NCBI GenBank assembly: GCA_964619685.1
Contig: CAZUET010000056.1
Span: 1-11,065 of the forward strand
DNA from: RUG14300 sp964619685
GTDB lineage: Bacteria; Bacillota; Clostridia; Christensenellales; CAG-1252
Length of the DNA stretch: 11,065 bases
Reading direction: 5' to 3'
This document shows, piece by piece, positions 1 to 7,028 of this stretch. Under the pieces are notes generated by a model. It was not told the origin of the DNA. It saw only the letters and a list, made by a program, of their open reading frames with translations, and ran no database searches. The first letter of the stretch is position 1. The number at the start of each line of letters is the position of its first letter. The position numbers and the translations under genes were made by a program.

Positions 1-3
1 TAT

Positions 4-426
4 CTATTCTCCTTTATTTTCTAATATATTATTTACTTTTGATGTAAGCTTGATAAATGTATCAAAATCTTCATATCCTAATCCGATAATTAAGCTATCT
101 ATATATCTATCCATATCAATTTTTGCCATATTGACCAATTCGACACCCTTATCGGTAGGTTTAACATAATAAGCTCGTTTATCATCTACACAGGGCTCTT
201 TGAATACATAACCTTTACAAATCAATGAATTGATATGTGCTGTTATCATTGGCTTAGATACACACAAAAGGTCGGCAAGCTTAAGCGGAGTATGAGGTCC
301 AACGGTTTCGGTAATAATATTCAGCACACCCATTTCACTTGGTCTAATGGGTAAATCCTTTTTCAGCTCCATATAGTTTTTAGCAAATATGGATAATACG
401 GCATTAGCATTAAAATTTTTGTTCAT
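4..426 (-). CDS. MarR-family transcriptional regulator
   Basis: A 140-residue protein of normal MarR length, expected to act as a dimeric DNA-binding regulator in the cytoplasm. The winged helix-turn-helix covers roughly residues 30-95: the segment with LKLADLLCVSKPMITAHINSL gives helices 3 and 4 (recognition helix about 57-70), and DDKRAYYVKPTDKG (81-94) is the typical MarR wing with its Asp-x-Arg core. The N- and C-terminal helices would form the dimer interface. The start is ATG with an AGGAG four bases upstream. A consensus promoter overlapped by an inverted repeat lies directly upstream, so autoregulation is likely. The last codons and stop contain AAAGGAGAATAGATA, a good ribosome binding site for a co-transcribed gene starting just past the left edge; MarR genes are often paired with an efflux pump or ABC exporter, but that partner is not visible. 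The ligand cannot be inferred. Confidence 0.93.
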   Translation of the reverse strand: MNKNFNANAVLSIFAKNYMELKKDLPIRPSEMGVLNIITETVGPHTPLKLADLLCVSKPMITAHINSLICKGYVFKEPCVDDKRAYYVKPTDKGVELVNMAKIDMDRYIDSLIIGLGYEDFDTFIKLTSKVNNILENKGE

Positions 427-442
427 ACTACTCCTAAAAAAT

Positions 443-491
443 AGTTCACTTAGATTAACTAAATTATAATTTATCTAAGTGAACTTGTCAA
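443..491 (-). promoter_or_regulatory. Promoter and inverted-repeat operator of the MarR gene
   Basis: On the minus strand TTGACA (491-486) and TATAAT (468-463) are separated by exactly 17 bases, a perfect sigma-A consensus. A perfect 13-bp inverted repeat overlaps it: AGTTCACTTAGAT at 443-455 and its complement at 473-485. One arm fills most of the -35/-10 spacer and the other falls about where transcription would start. Arm centres are 30 bp apart, close to three helical turns. Each arm also holds a smaller AGT-TC-ACT quasi-palindrome, and TTAG-ATTAA-CTAA lies at 450-462. This placement is what a repressor site would look like; that the MarR protein itself binds here is inference. Confidence 0.85.
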
Positions 492-693
492 GAGGTTTTA
501 TTCAGATTTGTTATTGTTTTATTTTTTTTGAATATTGCAGTAATAATTACGCATAAAGATACCAATTTTTTTGACTCTAATATTAATGGATTCTTACCAA
601 AACACTCGAAAAATATAATATTCGATTAGCGGAAAAATCAAATGTATAGATAATCTCTCTATTGATTCAAGTATCGATCGATTGAGATATAAA
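492..693. other. AT-rich non-coding stretch upstream of the MarR promoter
   Basis: No credible coding frame was found here. It holds T-runs and an imperfect hairpin on the plus strand at 656-687 (arms 656-666 and 677-687, one mismatch and one G-T pair, 10-base loop) with no T-tract after it. I looked for a plus-strand promoter that could serve the hairpin at 707-750 and found only weak candidates, such as TATAGA near 646-651 with a poor -35. Confidence 0.5.
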
Positions 694-706
694 GGGGGGG
701 GGGGGG
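694..706. repeat. Homopolymer run of 13 G
   Basis: Thirteen consecutive G on the plus strand (C on the minus) in an otherwise very AT-rich intergenic region. No gene starts close enough for the run to sit in a promoter spacer or coding frame: the MarR promoter is about 200 bases away and the atp terminator lies on the other side. It could be a slippage-prone tract or a sequencing or assembly artefact; the exact length should not be trusted. Confidence 0.9.
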
Positions 707-752
707 AAAGTTTCTTCAAATGAAAATCTTCGTTTTGAGAAGCTTTTTTATA
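707..752 (+). terminator. Orphan plus-strand hairpin with T-tract
   Basis: AAAGTTTCTTCAAA (about 707-720) pairs with TTTTGAGAAGCTTT (about 734-747), giving a 14-bp stem with one mismatch and two G-U pairs, followed by a T-run ending near 750. The G-U pairs form only in plus-strand RNA; on the minus strand they become A-C mismatches, so plus-strand transcription is favoured. No plus-strand gene or convincing promoter precedes it, so it may end an unrecognised small RNA, be a relic, or be chance in AT-rich DNA. Confidence 0.4.
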
Positions 753-789
753 AAAAATCCACCGACTAAAACATAAAAGGTCGGTGGAT
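751..789 (-). terminator. Rho-independent terminator of the atp operon
   Basis: On the minus strand a perfect 10-bp stem, ATCCACCGAC (766-757 complement) with GTCGGTGGAT (780-789 complement), encloses a 13-base loop and is followed by a T-run at 757-752. It begins 17 bases after the atpC stop codon, closing the atp operon and ruling out a missed downstream extension of atpC. Confidence 0.92.
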
Positions 790-806
790 ATAGATATTTA
801 TCTCAA

Positions 807-1079
807 TTAATTATCGGCTGGAATCCATTTAAAACTACTTGATAAAAGTGTTACGATGTCTTTATTGACGCTTAACATTCCACCGTCGATCTCTCCTATC
901 TTTTGTTCTCCGTCGGGCATTTCTATTCTACATTTACACGGCTTAAGTGCCGTAACAAATGGAATATGACCACCCATTACGGCGAAATCGCCTTCAACAC
1001 CTCTAACAGAGACCTTGACAATCTCGTCATTGAATATATGCCCGTCGGGGGATGTTATTATCAAACGAAGCGTTCTCAT
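807..1079 (-). CDS. atpC: ATP synthase F1 epsilon subunit, short form without C-terminal domain
   Basis: Part of the F1 central stalk, linking gamma to the c-ring on the cytoplasmic side. The 90 residues match the N-terminal beta-sandwich of epsilon: ITSPDGHIFNDEIVKVSV at 8-25, GVEGDFAVMGGHIPFVTALKP at 27-47 and a GGMLSVNKDIVTLL strand near 66-79. Most bacterial epsilons are about 130-140 residues and continue into two C-terminal helices that can extend into F1 and block ATP hydrolysis; here the protein stops at SSFKWIPADN. The terminator follows almost at once, so no C-terminal domain is encoded nearby in any frame. Similar short epsilons are known in Chlorobium and the Bacteroidota. The ATG overlaps the atpD stop by four bases (ATGA), with AGAGG eight bases upstream, so translation is probably coupled. 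Confidence 0.93.
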   Translation of the reverse strand: MRTLRLIITSPDGHIFNDEIVKVSVRGVEGDFAVMGGHIPFVTALKPCKCRIEMPDGEQKIGEIDGGMLSVNKDIVTLLSSSFKWIPADN

Positions 1080-2476
1080 TCACTCATCCTCTTTGCCTTT
1101 TCAATTGCTTCGTCTATCGAACCAACATATAAGAATGCAGATTCTGGTAGATCGTCATGCATTCCTTCGATAATCTCCTTAAAACCACGGATAGTTTCGG
1201 ACAATGGAACATATTTACCTGTAAAACCGTTAAATTTTTCAGATACAAAGAACGGTTGCGATAAGAATTTTTGTATCTTTCTTGCTCTCTGGACTAACAG
1301 CTTATCATCCTCGGACAATTCATCCATACCCATTATGGCTATAATATCCATTAATTCTTGATAGCGTTGCAATATTCTCTGAACCTCTCGTGCAACCTGA
1401 TAGTGAGTTTCACCTAAAATGTCAGGTGATAATATACGACTTGACGATTCTAACGGATCTACTGCAGGGTATATACCTTGGGATGAGATACTTCTTGACA
1501 ATACAGTCGTTGCATCTAAGTGTGCAAATGTGGTTGCCGGAGCCGGGTCAGTTAAGTCATCCGCAGGTACATAGACAGCTTGTATCGATGTAATAGAGCC
1601 TTTCTTTGTCGATGTGATGCGTTCCTGCAATGCACCCATTTCGGTTGCAAGTGTTGGTTGATAACCTACTGCAGAGGGCATTCTACCAAGCAATGCCGAA
1701 ACCTCGGAGCCTGCTTGGGTAAAACGGAAAATATTATCTATAAATAATAAGACATCTTGCCTTTCCTCGTCACGGAAGTATTCAGCCATTGTTAATCCCG
1801 AAAGTGCAACTCTCATACGAGCTCCCGGTGGCTCATTCATTTGACCGTAGACAAGCGTAGTCTTATCCAAAACGCCTGATTCTTTCATTTCATTATATAG
1901 GTCATTACCCTCACGAGTACGTTCACCTACACCTGTAAATACAGATAGACCGCCATGTTGCTTAGCGATATTATTGATAAGCTCCATGATAAGAACAGTT
2001 TTGCCTACACCTGCTCCGCCAAATAAACCTATCTTACCGCCCTTAGAGTAAGGACATATAAGGTCTATTACCTTGATACCTGTTTCAAGTATCTCGGTCG
2101 ATGTAGATAACTCATTAAATGCCGGAGCGGTACGGTGGATATTCCATTTTTCTTTTGTTTCGGGTTCAGCCTTATTATCTACAGGCTCACCAAGAACATT
2201 AAATATTCTACCGAGTGTTTCTCTTCCTACAGGAACACTTATCGCCTTACCTGTATCAATTACAGGAGTACCCCTTTTAAGTCCATCAGTCGACGACATT
2301 GCAATACACCGTGCTGTATTATCACCGATATGCTGAGCGACTTCGACAGTCAGTTGCTTATCACCCTTTTTAATGGTCAATGCGTTGTAAATTGCGGGTA
2401 AAAAGCCTTCCTCAAAGCGTACATCCACTACCGGTCCCATAATTTGAGCAACAATACCAGTTGCTTTATTTGACAT
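1076..2476 (-). CDS. atpD: ATP synthase F1 beta subunit (catalytic)
   Basis: Catalytic subunit of the F1 hexamer, making or hydrolysing ATP at the alpha-beta interfaces. At 466 residues it is full length. Visible motifs are the P-loop GGAGVGKT (153-160), GVGERTREGNDLY (182-194) with the catalytic Glu185, Walker B strand LLFID (243-247), the family signature PAVDPLESSSR (337-347) and the DELSEDD loop (385-391), which matches the beta DELSEED element near the rotor. The signature has Glu-Ser-Ser where Asp-Ser-Thr is more usual, which still fits the family pattern. ATG is preceded by AAAGGAGGT five bases away; atpG ends 11 bases upstream and atpC overlaps its stop. No truncation or missing catalytic residue was seen. 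Confidence 0.98.
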   Translation of the reverse strand: MSNKATGIVAQIMGPVVDVRFEEGFLPAIYNALTIKKGDKQLTVEVAQHIGDNTARCIAMSSTDGLKRGTPVIDTGKAISVPVGRETLGRIFNVLGEPVDNKAEPETKEKWNIHRTAPAFNELSTSTEILETGIKVIDLICPYSKGGKIGLFGGAGVGKTVLIMELINNIAKQHGGLSVFTGVGERTREGNDLYNEMKESGVLDKTTLVYGQMNEPPGARMRVALSGLTMAEYFRDEERQDVLLFIDNIFRFTQAGSEVSALLGRMPSAVGYQPTLATEMGALQERITSTKKGSITSIQAVYVPADDLTDPAPATTFAHLDATTVLSRSISSQGIYPAVDPLESSSRILSPDILGETHYQVAREVQRILQRYQELMDIIAIMGMDELSEDDKLLVQRARKIQKFLSQPFFVSEKFNGFTGKYVPLSETIRGFKEIIEGMHDDLPESAFLYVGSIDEAIEKAKRMSE

Positions 2477-2487
2477 ATATACCTCCT

Positions 2488-3291
2488 TTAATCGCCACAG
2501 CCTGCAACGATTTCCGTAAGCTCTTGTGTAATCGCACCTTGTCTTGCACGATTATATTCTAACTGCAAATTATCTATCATTTCTTGTGCATTCTTGCCTG
2601 CCGAATCCATAGCAGTCCTACGAGCTGCAACCTCGCTTGCAAAACTTTCTCTAACGATTGCTATTATTATCCCTGTAAGATACTCAGGAATTGCTTTTTC
2701 TAACAATGTTACTTGATCAGGCTCGAATGTTATATTAGTTGCTTCTATACTATCATCAACCGTTAAAGGAAACACCCATTTCACATACGGCTCTTGGGTC
2801 ATCATTGATATATACTTCGTTCCAACAATACCCAATCTATCAAAATCACCTTTGATAAATTCATCACATAGTTTACAAGACAACGCATAAGCGTCCTCTG
2901 CTGTTAATAATTCTGCAGAAACTGAATCTCTGCCATAACTACTACAAGCACGTTTACCTATTGGAATAATCTCCGCATCGGGGTAATCTTTAACATAACG
3001 AAATACATTAGAATTATAGCCCCCTGCCATTCCTCTATCGCCAGCAATAACAATAAGCCTTGTTTTACTCCCCTCTCGTAATGCTATATACGGACTTTTT
3101 GCACATTCGGGAGATGTAATAAGCAAATTAATTATGCCTTGAAATTGTTCGGCATATGCTTTACTTTTCTCCATTGCAATACCAGCACGACGAATTTTAG
3201 AAGAAGCAACCAAACCCATTGCCTTAGTTAAATGCAAAGTAGAATCGACATTTTTCATGCGATTTCTTAATTGTTTGGTATTACCGCCCAT
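2488..3291 (-). CDS. atpG: ATP synthase F1 gamma subunit
   Basis: Central rotor shaft inside the alpha3-beta3 ring, passing torque between the c-ring and the catalytic sites. The 267 residues begin with the long N-terminal helix (RNRMKNVDSTLHLTKAMGLVA, about 10-30) and end with the other half of the coiled coil, including NRARQGAITQELTEIVAG. These two ends are the conserved parts of gamma; the middle (IVIAGDRGMAGGYNSNVFR, about 80-98) is the Rossmann-like domain. It is some 15-20 residues shorter than many family members, with no sign of a frameshift. Its ribosome binding site, GAGGTGAT, overlaps the atpA stop codon; the gene gap is 5 bases. Confidence 0.97.
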   Translation of the reverse strand: MGGNTKQLRNRMKNVDSTLHLTKAMGLVASSKIRRAGIAMEKSKAYAEQFQGIINLLITSPECAKSPYIALREGSKTRLIVIAGDRGMAGGYNSNVFRYVKDYPDAEIIPIGKRACSSYGRDSVSAELLTAEDAYALSCKLCDEFIKGDFDRLGIVGTKYISMMTQEPYVKWVFPLTVDDSIEATNITFEPDQVTLLEKAIPEYLTGIIIAIVRESFASEVAARRTAMDSAGKNAQEMIDNLQLEYNRARQGAITQELTEIVAGCGD

Positions 3292-3296
3292 TTATA

Positions 3297-4790
3297 TCAC
3301 CTCTGCATTTCGGATAAAGCTTTTTTCAATTCATCTATATCCGATTGATCATAGCTTCCGCTTTCAAATCTAATCAAAAGATCATCATACTCGTTCTCGA
3401 GCTTTTCATATAGATCGTGCTCATATTCCGAAACCTTTTTTACAGGAATATCATTTAGATAACCATTTATAACTGCATAAACTATAGCAACTTGACAGCC
3501 AACACGCACAGGAGCATTCTTTTTCTGCTTGAGCACTTCAACTATACGCTCACCAAGTGCAAGCCTTGCTTTTGTATCAGCATCGAGATCGCTTCCGAAC
3601 TGTGCAAACGATTGCAATTCACGATACTGCGAATACAATAATTTCAGCTCCCCCGACACCTTTTTCATAGCTTTAAGCTGTGCCGATCCTCCTACACGGC
3701 TGACCGATATACCCGGGTTAATTGCAGGCATAATGCCCGAATGAAATAATTCTGTTTCAAGGAAAACCTGTCCGTCTGTAATTGAAATTACATTTGTCGG
3801 AATATATGCAGATACGTCGCCTGCTTGGGTTTCAATGATAGGTAATGCGGTTATTGATCCGCCACCATATTCAGGTGCAACACATGCCGCACGCTCCAAA
3901 AGGCGTGAATGCAAATAGAAAACATCACCCGGATATGCCTCCCTTCCCGGTGGACGGCGAATGAGTAATGATAATGCACGATAGGCAACAGCATGCTTTG
4001 ACAGATCGTCATAAACTATCAAAACATCTTTACCCTGTTCTCTAAAATACTCAGCCATCGCACATCCCGCATACGGCGCTACATATTGTAAAGGTGCAGA
4101 TTCTGCCGCCGATGCCGATACGATGATAGTATATTCCATTGCACCGTTTTGAATAAGCTCATTGGTTATTCTAACTACCGATGAATTTTTTTGTCCGATA
4201 GCTACATATATACATATAACACCGCTATCCTTTTGGTTGATTATAGTATCTATTGCGATCTCCGTCTTACCTGTTTGACGGTCCCCTATTATCAGCTCAC
4301 GTTGTCCTCTACCTATAGGAATCATGCTATCTATTGCCTTAATTCCTGTTTGAAGGGGAACGGATACCGATTTTCTTTCTATAATACCGGGAGCCTCCGC
4401 TTCTATGGGGCGAGTTTCATCTGTTACAATCTCTCCTTTACCGTCTATAGGCAGTCCAAGTGCATTTACAACTCTTCCTAATAGCCCCTCGCCTACAGGC
4501 ACGGATAAAACCTTACCAGTTCTTTTTACGATCGTTCCTTCACGAACATCGTTTTCATTAGATAATAATGCTACAGAAACGGTTTCTTCCTCAAGATTTT
4601 GAGCCAAACCAAAACTTCCGTCTTCAAATTCAAGAAGCTCACTTGCCATACAGTCACGAAGTCCGTATACCCTTGCGATACCGTCACCGACTAAAATTAC
4701 CGTACCCGTTTCCTTCATTTCGAACTTTGATTTATAGTTCTTGATTTGTTCTTTAATTATATTACTAATTTCTTCGGGTCTAACGCTCAT
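3297..4790 (-). CDS. atpA: ATP synthase F1 alpha subunit (regulatory nucleotide-binding)
   Basis: Non-catalytic nucleotide-binding partner of beta in F1. Its 497 residues include the P-loop GDRQTGKT (169-176), Walker B strand VLIVYDD (256-262), and the signature PAINPGISVSRVGGSAQ (355-371), in which Arg365 is the arginine finger reaching the beta catalytic site. The N-terminal helix (1-25) is of the type that binds the delta subunit at the top of F1. The C-terminal helical domain is complete. ATG overlaps the atpH stop by four bases (ATGA) and is preceded by AAGGAAGTGAT, a one-mismatch copy of an extended Shine-Dalgarno sequence, so translation is likely coupled to atpH. Confidence 0.98.
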   Translation of the reverse strand: MSVRPEEISNIIKEQIKNYKSKFEMKETGTVILVGDGIARVYGLRDCMASELLEFEDGSFGLAQNLEEETVSVALLSNENDVREGTIVKRTGKVLSVPVGEGLLGRVVNALGLPIDGKGEIVTDETRPIEAEAPGIIERKSVSVPLQTGIKAIDSMIPIGRGQRELIIGDRQTGKTEIAIDTIINQKDSGVICIYVAIGQKNSSVVRITNELIQNGAMEYTIIVSASAAESAPLQYVAPYAGCAMAEYFREQGKDVLIVYDDLSKHAVAYRALSLLIRRPPGREAYPGDVFYLHSRLLERAACVAPEYGGGSITALPIIETQAGDVSAYIPTNVISITDGQVFLETELFHSGIMPAINPGISVSRVGGSAQLKAMKKVSGELKLLYSQYRELQSFAQFGSDLDADTKARLALGERIVEVLKQKKNAPVRVGCQVAIVYAVINGYLNDIPVKKVSEYEHDLYEKLENEYDDLLIRFESGSYDQSDIDELKKALSEMQR

Positions 4791-5314
4791 TTTTTAATCA
4801 CTTCCTTTAAATTGTTAAGGCGATAACGAACACTTCCGTCTATCACTCGTCCGTCTATTTCTATCATAAGTCCGCCTATTATAGATGTATCTACAATGCA
4901 GTTCAGCTGAACACGATTACCTGTTGACTTTTCAAGCTTTTGTATAAGCTTGGTCTTTTGTAATTCTGTCAATTCTATGGGGCTGGTTACCTTAGCAATA
5001 GAAATCTTATTATGCTCGTCGACAAGCTGATTGAAAGATTTAACACAATCAAAAAGCTCTTTAATTCGACCTCTTATACATAGCACCTTTACAAATGACA
5101 CAATGTTCTGAGGTGCAAAATCGGCAAATGCTTTATCAATCTCAAGAAGTCTTGTCTGTTTTGGAATGGACGGAGATGCAAGAAGATCGATATAATCAGG
5201 ATTTTCCGAAATTACCGTCATTATTGCATTAAGAGCATCTCTATATTCATTCGCCTTACCGTTTTCAATCGCTAAAGCAAACAATGCAGTTGCATATTCA
5301 CTACTTATTTCCAT
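4787..5314 (-). CDS. atpH: ATP synthase F1 delta subunit
   Basis: Peripheral-stalk protein tying the top of F1 to the b subunits. I chose the ATG at 5314-5312, giving 175 residues starting MEISSEYATALFALAIENGK, because delta proteins normally begin a few residues before the Y-A-x-A-L-F/Y motif. The C-terminal part, with VTSPIELTELQKTKLIQKL followed by a GGLMIEIDGRVIDGSVR strand, is the conserved delta signature region. A longer frame opens at 5344 (10 extra residues), but it has no usable ribosome binding site and lacks family similarity. With the chosen start the gene overlaps the end of atpF by 14 bases; a GAGG lies 12 bases upstream, so translation may depend partly on coupling to atpF. 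Its stop overlaps the atpA start. Confidence 0.93.
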   Translation of the reverse strand: MEISSEYATALFALAIENGKANEYRDALNAIMTVISENPDYIDLLASPSIPKQTRLLEIDKAFADFAPQNIVSFVKVLCIRGRIKELFDCVKSFNQLVDEHNKISIAKVTSPIELTELQKTKLIQKLEKSTGNRVQLNCIVDTSIIGGLMIEIDGRVIDGSVRYRLNNLKEVIKK

Positions 5315-5810
5315 CTTCGTCAATATCCTCGATAAATGAATCAATCAAAGCTTGGTGATCCTCAGTGGTTATCTCACGACCAAGTATTTTTTCGGTTAAA
5401 GCAGTAGATACAGATACAATCTCTTGTTTGATATCGCCCTCTGCCTTTTTTCTCTCCAACTCTGCATCGTTTTCAGCTTGCCTAATAATTCCGTCAGCCC
5501 TTTCATGAGCCTCGGCTATAATTCTATCGCTACGTCTATTTGCGTTTGCGGTCGCAGATCGTAAAATGTCCTCCGCTTCTTCCGATGCGGTCTCCATTTT
5601 TTTCTCCCATGCTTCTTTATTTTCCTGAGCCTGACGCTCTGCTTCGGCTGCCACCGAATAACTATCGTCTAATGTCTTTTTTCTCTCGTCTAAAACTTTC
5701 TTTACAGGCTTATACAAAACTTTTTTCAATATCAGGAAAATAATGAATAGATTGATGAGGGAAATTAAAATTTGCCATATATTTACCGAAATAATATCCA
5801 GTGTTGGCAT
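5301..5810 (-). CDS. atpF: ATP synthase Fo b subunit
   Basis: Membrane-anchored stator stalk, acting as a dimer that holds F1 against the rotor. The 169 residues have one N-terminal membrane helix (about 8-28, VNIWQILISLINLFIIFLIL), then the conserved K-K-V-L-Y-K-P-V-K-K-V-L-D-E-R-K-K transition and a long, highly charged helix rich in Ala, Glu, Arg and Lys with the expected coiled-coil look. Length and layout are normal for b. ATG has AGGAGG seven bases upstream, one of the strongest sites in the operon. The gap to atpE is 27 bases. There is only one b gene, so a b homodimer is expected. Confidence 0.97.
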   Translation of the reverse strand: MPTLDIISVNIWQILISLINLFIIFLILKKVLYKPVKKVLDERKKTLDDSYSVAAEAERQAQENKEAWEKKMETASEEAEDILRSATANANRRSDRIIAEAHERADGIIRQAENDAELERKKAEGDIKQEIVSVSTALTEKILGREITTEDHQALIDSFIEDIDEDGNK

Positions 5811-5837
5811 GATAATTCCTCCTACAAAGTTTTATAA

Positions 5838-6122
5838 TTAGAGAAGTCCTTTCAATACATTAACAAAGATGCTCGGAGCAACAAATATTAACAAAAGTGC
5901 AATTACTAATGAATAAATACCCGTAGTTTCAGTAATTGCACATCCCATAATCATGGTAGATGTTACTTCACCTTTGCTTTCAGGCTGACGGCCTATAGCT
6001 TCACATGCCTTTGCAACTGCGTTACCTTCACCGAGTGCTGGACCGACAGCGCCAATACCCATACATAGACCGGCACTTAATGCACAACAACCTAAAATAA
6101 TTCCAACTGCGATTTCTAACAT
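5838..6122 (-). CDS. atpE: ATP synthase Fo c subunit, predicted Na+-binding
   Basis: Rotor-ring hairpin that carries the coupling ion across the membrane. It has 94 residues with two membrane helices (about 5-35 and 55-85) joined by the polar loop GRQPESKGE (44-52). The ion-site residues are Glu65 in AITETTGIYSLVIALLLIF, followed by Thr66, Thr67 and Tyr70, which match the Na+ ligand pattern of Ilyobacter-type c subunits. At the position of the Ilyobacter Gln32 there is Glu32 (GPALGEG), giving the two-carboxylate site described in Fusobacterium nucleatum. Na+ coupling is therefore predicted, not shown. ATG lies eight bases after AGGAGG, which overlaps the last codons of atpB, three bases upstream. 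Confidence 0.97.
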   Translation of the reverse strand: MLEIAVGIILGCCALSAGLCMGIGAVGPALGEGNAVAKACEAIGRQPESKGEVTSTMIMGCAITETTGIYSLVIALLLIFVAPSIFVNVLKGLL

Positions 6123-6125
6123 GTA

Positions 6126-7028
6126 TTAATCCTCCTGTTTTATTAATTTCTTTTTCTTTTTTGCTTGGCGTTTTTCATATTCCTCTTGAGGGAATCCGCC
6201 GGAAATATTTAACATGGTCAGCATTGCAAAAATGTATGCTTGTAAGCAACCACTAAAAATATCAAAATACAACGATAACACTGCCGGAAGTCCTATTTGT
6301 AGGAATGGAATCTCACCCAACGCTCCCGGTAACCAACCAAGCACTAAGCTTGATAGTTTTTTCAATACAGCCGATACCAAAACCGCAATAACCGAGCCAG
6401 AAAGCACATTTCCATAATGACGAAACGCCATTGATATCGGTGTAGCAATTTCGCTAACTATATTCATTGGTAACATTACTACTATCGGTTCGGTGTAGCC
6501 CTTGAGATAGTGCCAAACTCCTCCTTTTAGCTTATAATGCGTCATGATAATAAATACAAGTATAGACCAACCTACTATTATATTTAGATCGGATGTCGGT
6601 GGATAAAGACCAAATAACGTCAATAAGCTCGAAAATGCAGATAACGCCATTATGGCAGCAATAAACGGTGCAAATCCCGAAAAGAAGTCACCCATACTGC
6701 CCTTAACCATATTCTCGGTCTTTTCAACAATCCATTCTACCAAATGCTGTCTTTTTAATTCAGCCTTTGTTTTTAATCCGTGAGTTAAGTATAAACATAG
6801 TCCTAACAACGATACGATTACTATCACCGAATTGACCTGTGCCTCGGTTATAGGTAGATCCTGTAAAGGCATTGATATCGTAAAATAAATTGTAGCACCG
6901 GTAATCTCTATCGAATCGGATGGAACATTGGTCAATATCTTGAGAACGATACCAAAAAGAATAGGCAAAATAGATAATGCAAGGTATAAAATATCAACGA
7001 GCTTAAATCGAAGTTCCTTTTTATTCAC
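6126..7028 (-). CDS. atpB: ATP synthase Fo a subunit
   Basis: Stator channel protein carrying the ion half-channels beside the c-ring. The 300 residues contain several membrane helices, the conserved PISMAFRHYGNVLSG segment (197-211) with the essential stator Arg203, and a final conserved helix with LQAYIFAMLT (262-271), including the Gln that neighbours the Arg. It is somewhat longer than many a subunits (about 230-270), partly from a Lys-rich cytoplasmic tail. The start is GTG at 7028-7026, eight bases after GGAGG; that site lies inside the last codons of atpI, which it overlaps by eight bases, so translation is probably coupled. Confidence 0.96.
   Translation of the reverse strand: MNKKELRFKLVDILYLALSILPILFGIVLKILTNVPSDSIEITGATIYFTISMPLQDLPITEAQVNSVIVIVSLLGLCLYLTHGLKTKAELKRQHLVEWIVEKTENMVKGSMGDFFSGFAPFIAAIMALSAFSSLLTLFGLYPPTSDLNIIVGWSILVFIIMTHYKLKGGVWHYLKGYTEPIVVMLPMNIVSEIATPISMAFRHYGNVLSGSVIAVLVSAVLKKLSSLVLGWLPGALGEIPFLQIGLPAVLSLYFDIFSGCLQAYIFAMLTMLNISGGFPQEEYEKRQAKKKKKLIKQED

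Noticed and set aside
656..687. Hairpin as a terminator for the atp operon or MarR gene
   Set aside because: No T-tract on either strand and the wrong position; the atp operon already has a strong terminator at 751-789.
807..1079. Short epsilon as a frameshifted or mis-assembled gene
   Set aside because: The terminator starts 17 bases after the stop, leaving no room for the roughly 50 missing codons in any frame.
903..1361. Plus-strand open frame of 152 codons
   Set aside because: It lies antisense across atpC and atpD, both of which are certain, and its protein shows no recognisable motif.
5315..5344. Longer atpH start at 5344
   Set aside because: It adds 10 residues without family similarity, increases the overlap with atpF to 44 bases and has no properly spaced ribosome binding site.
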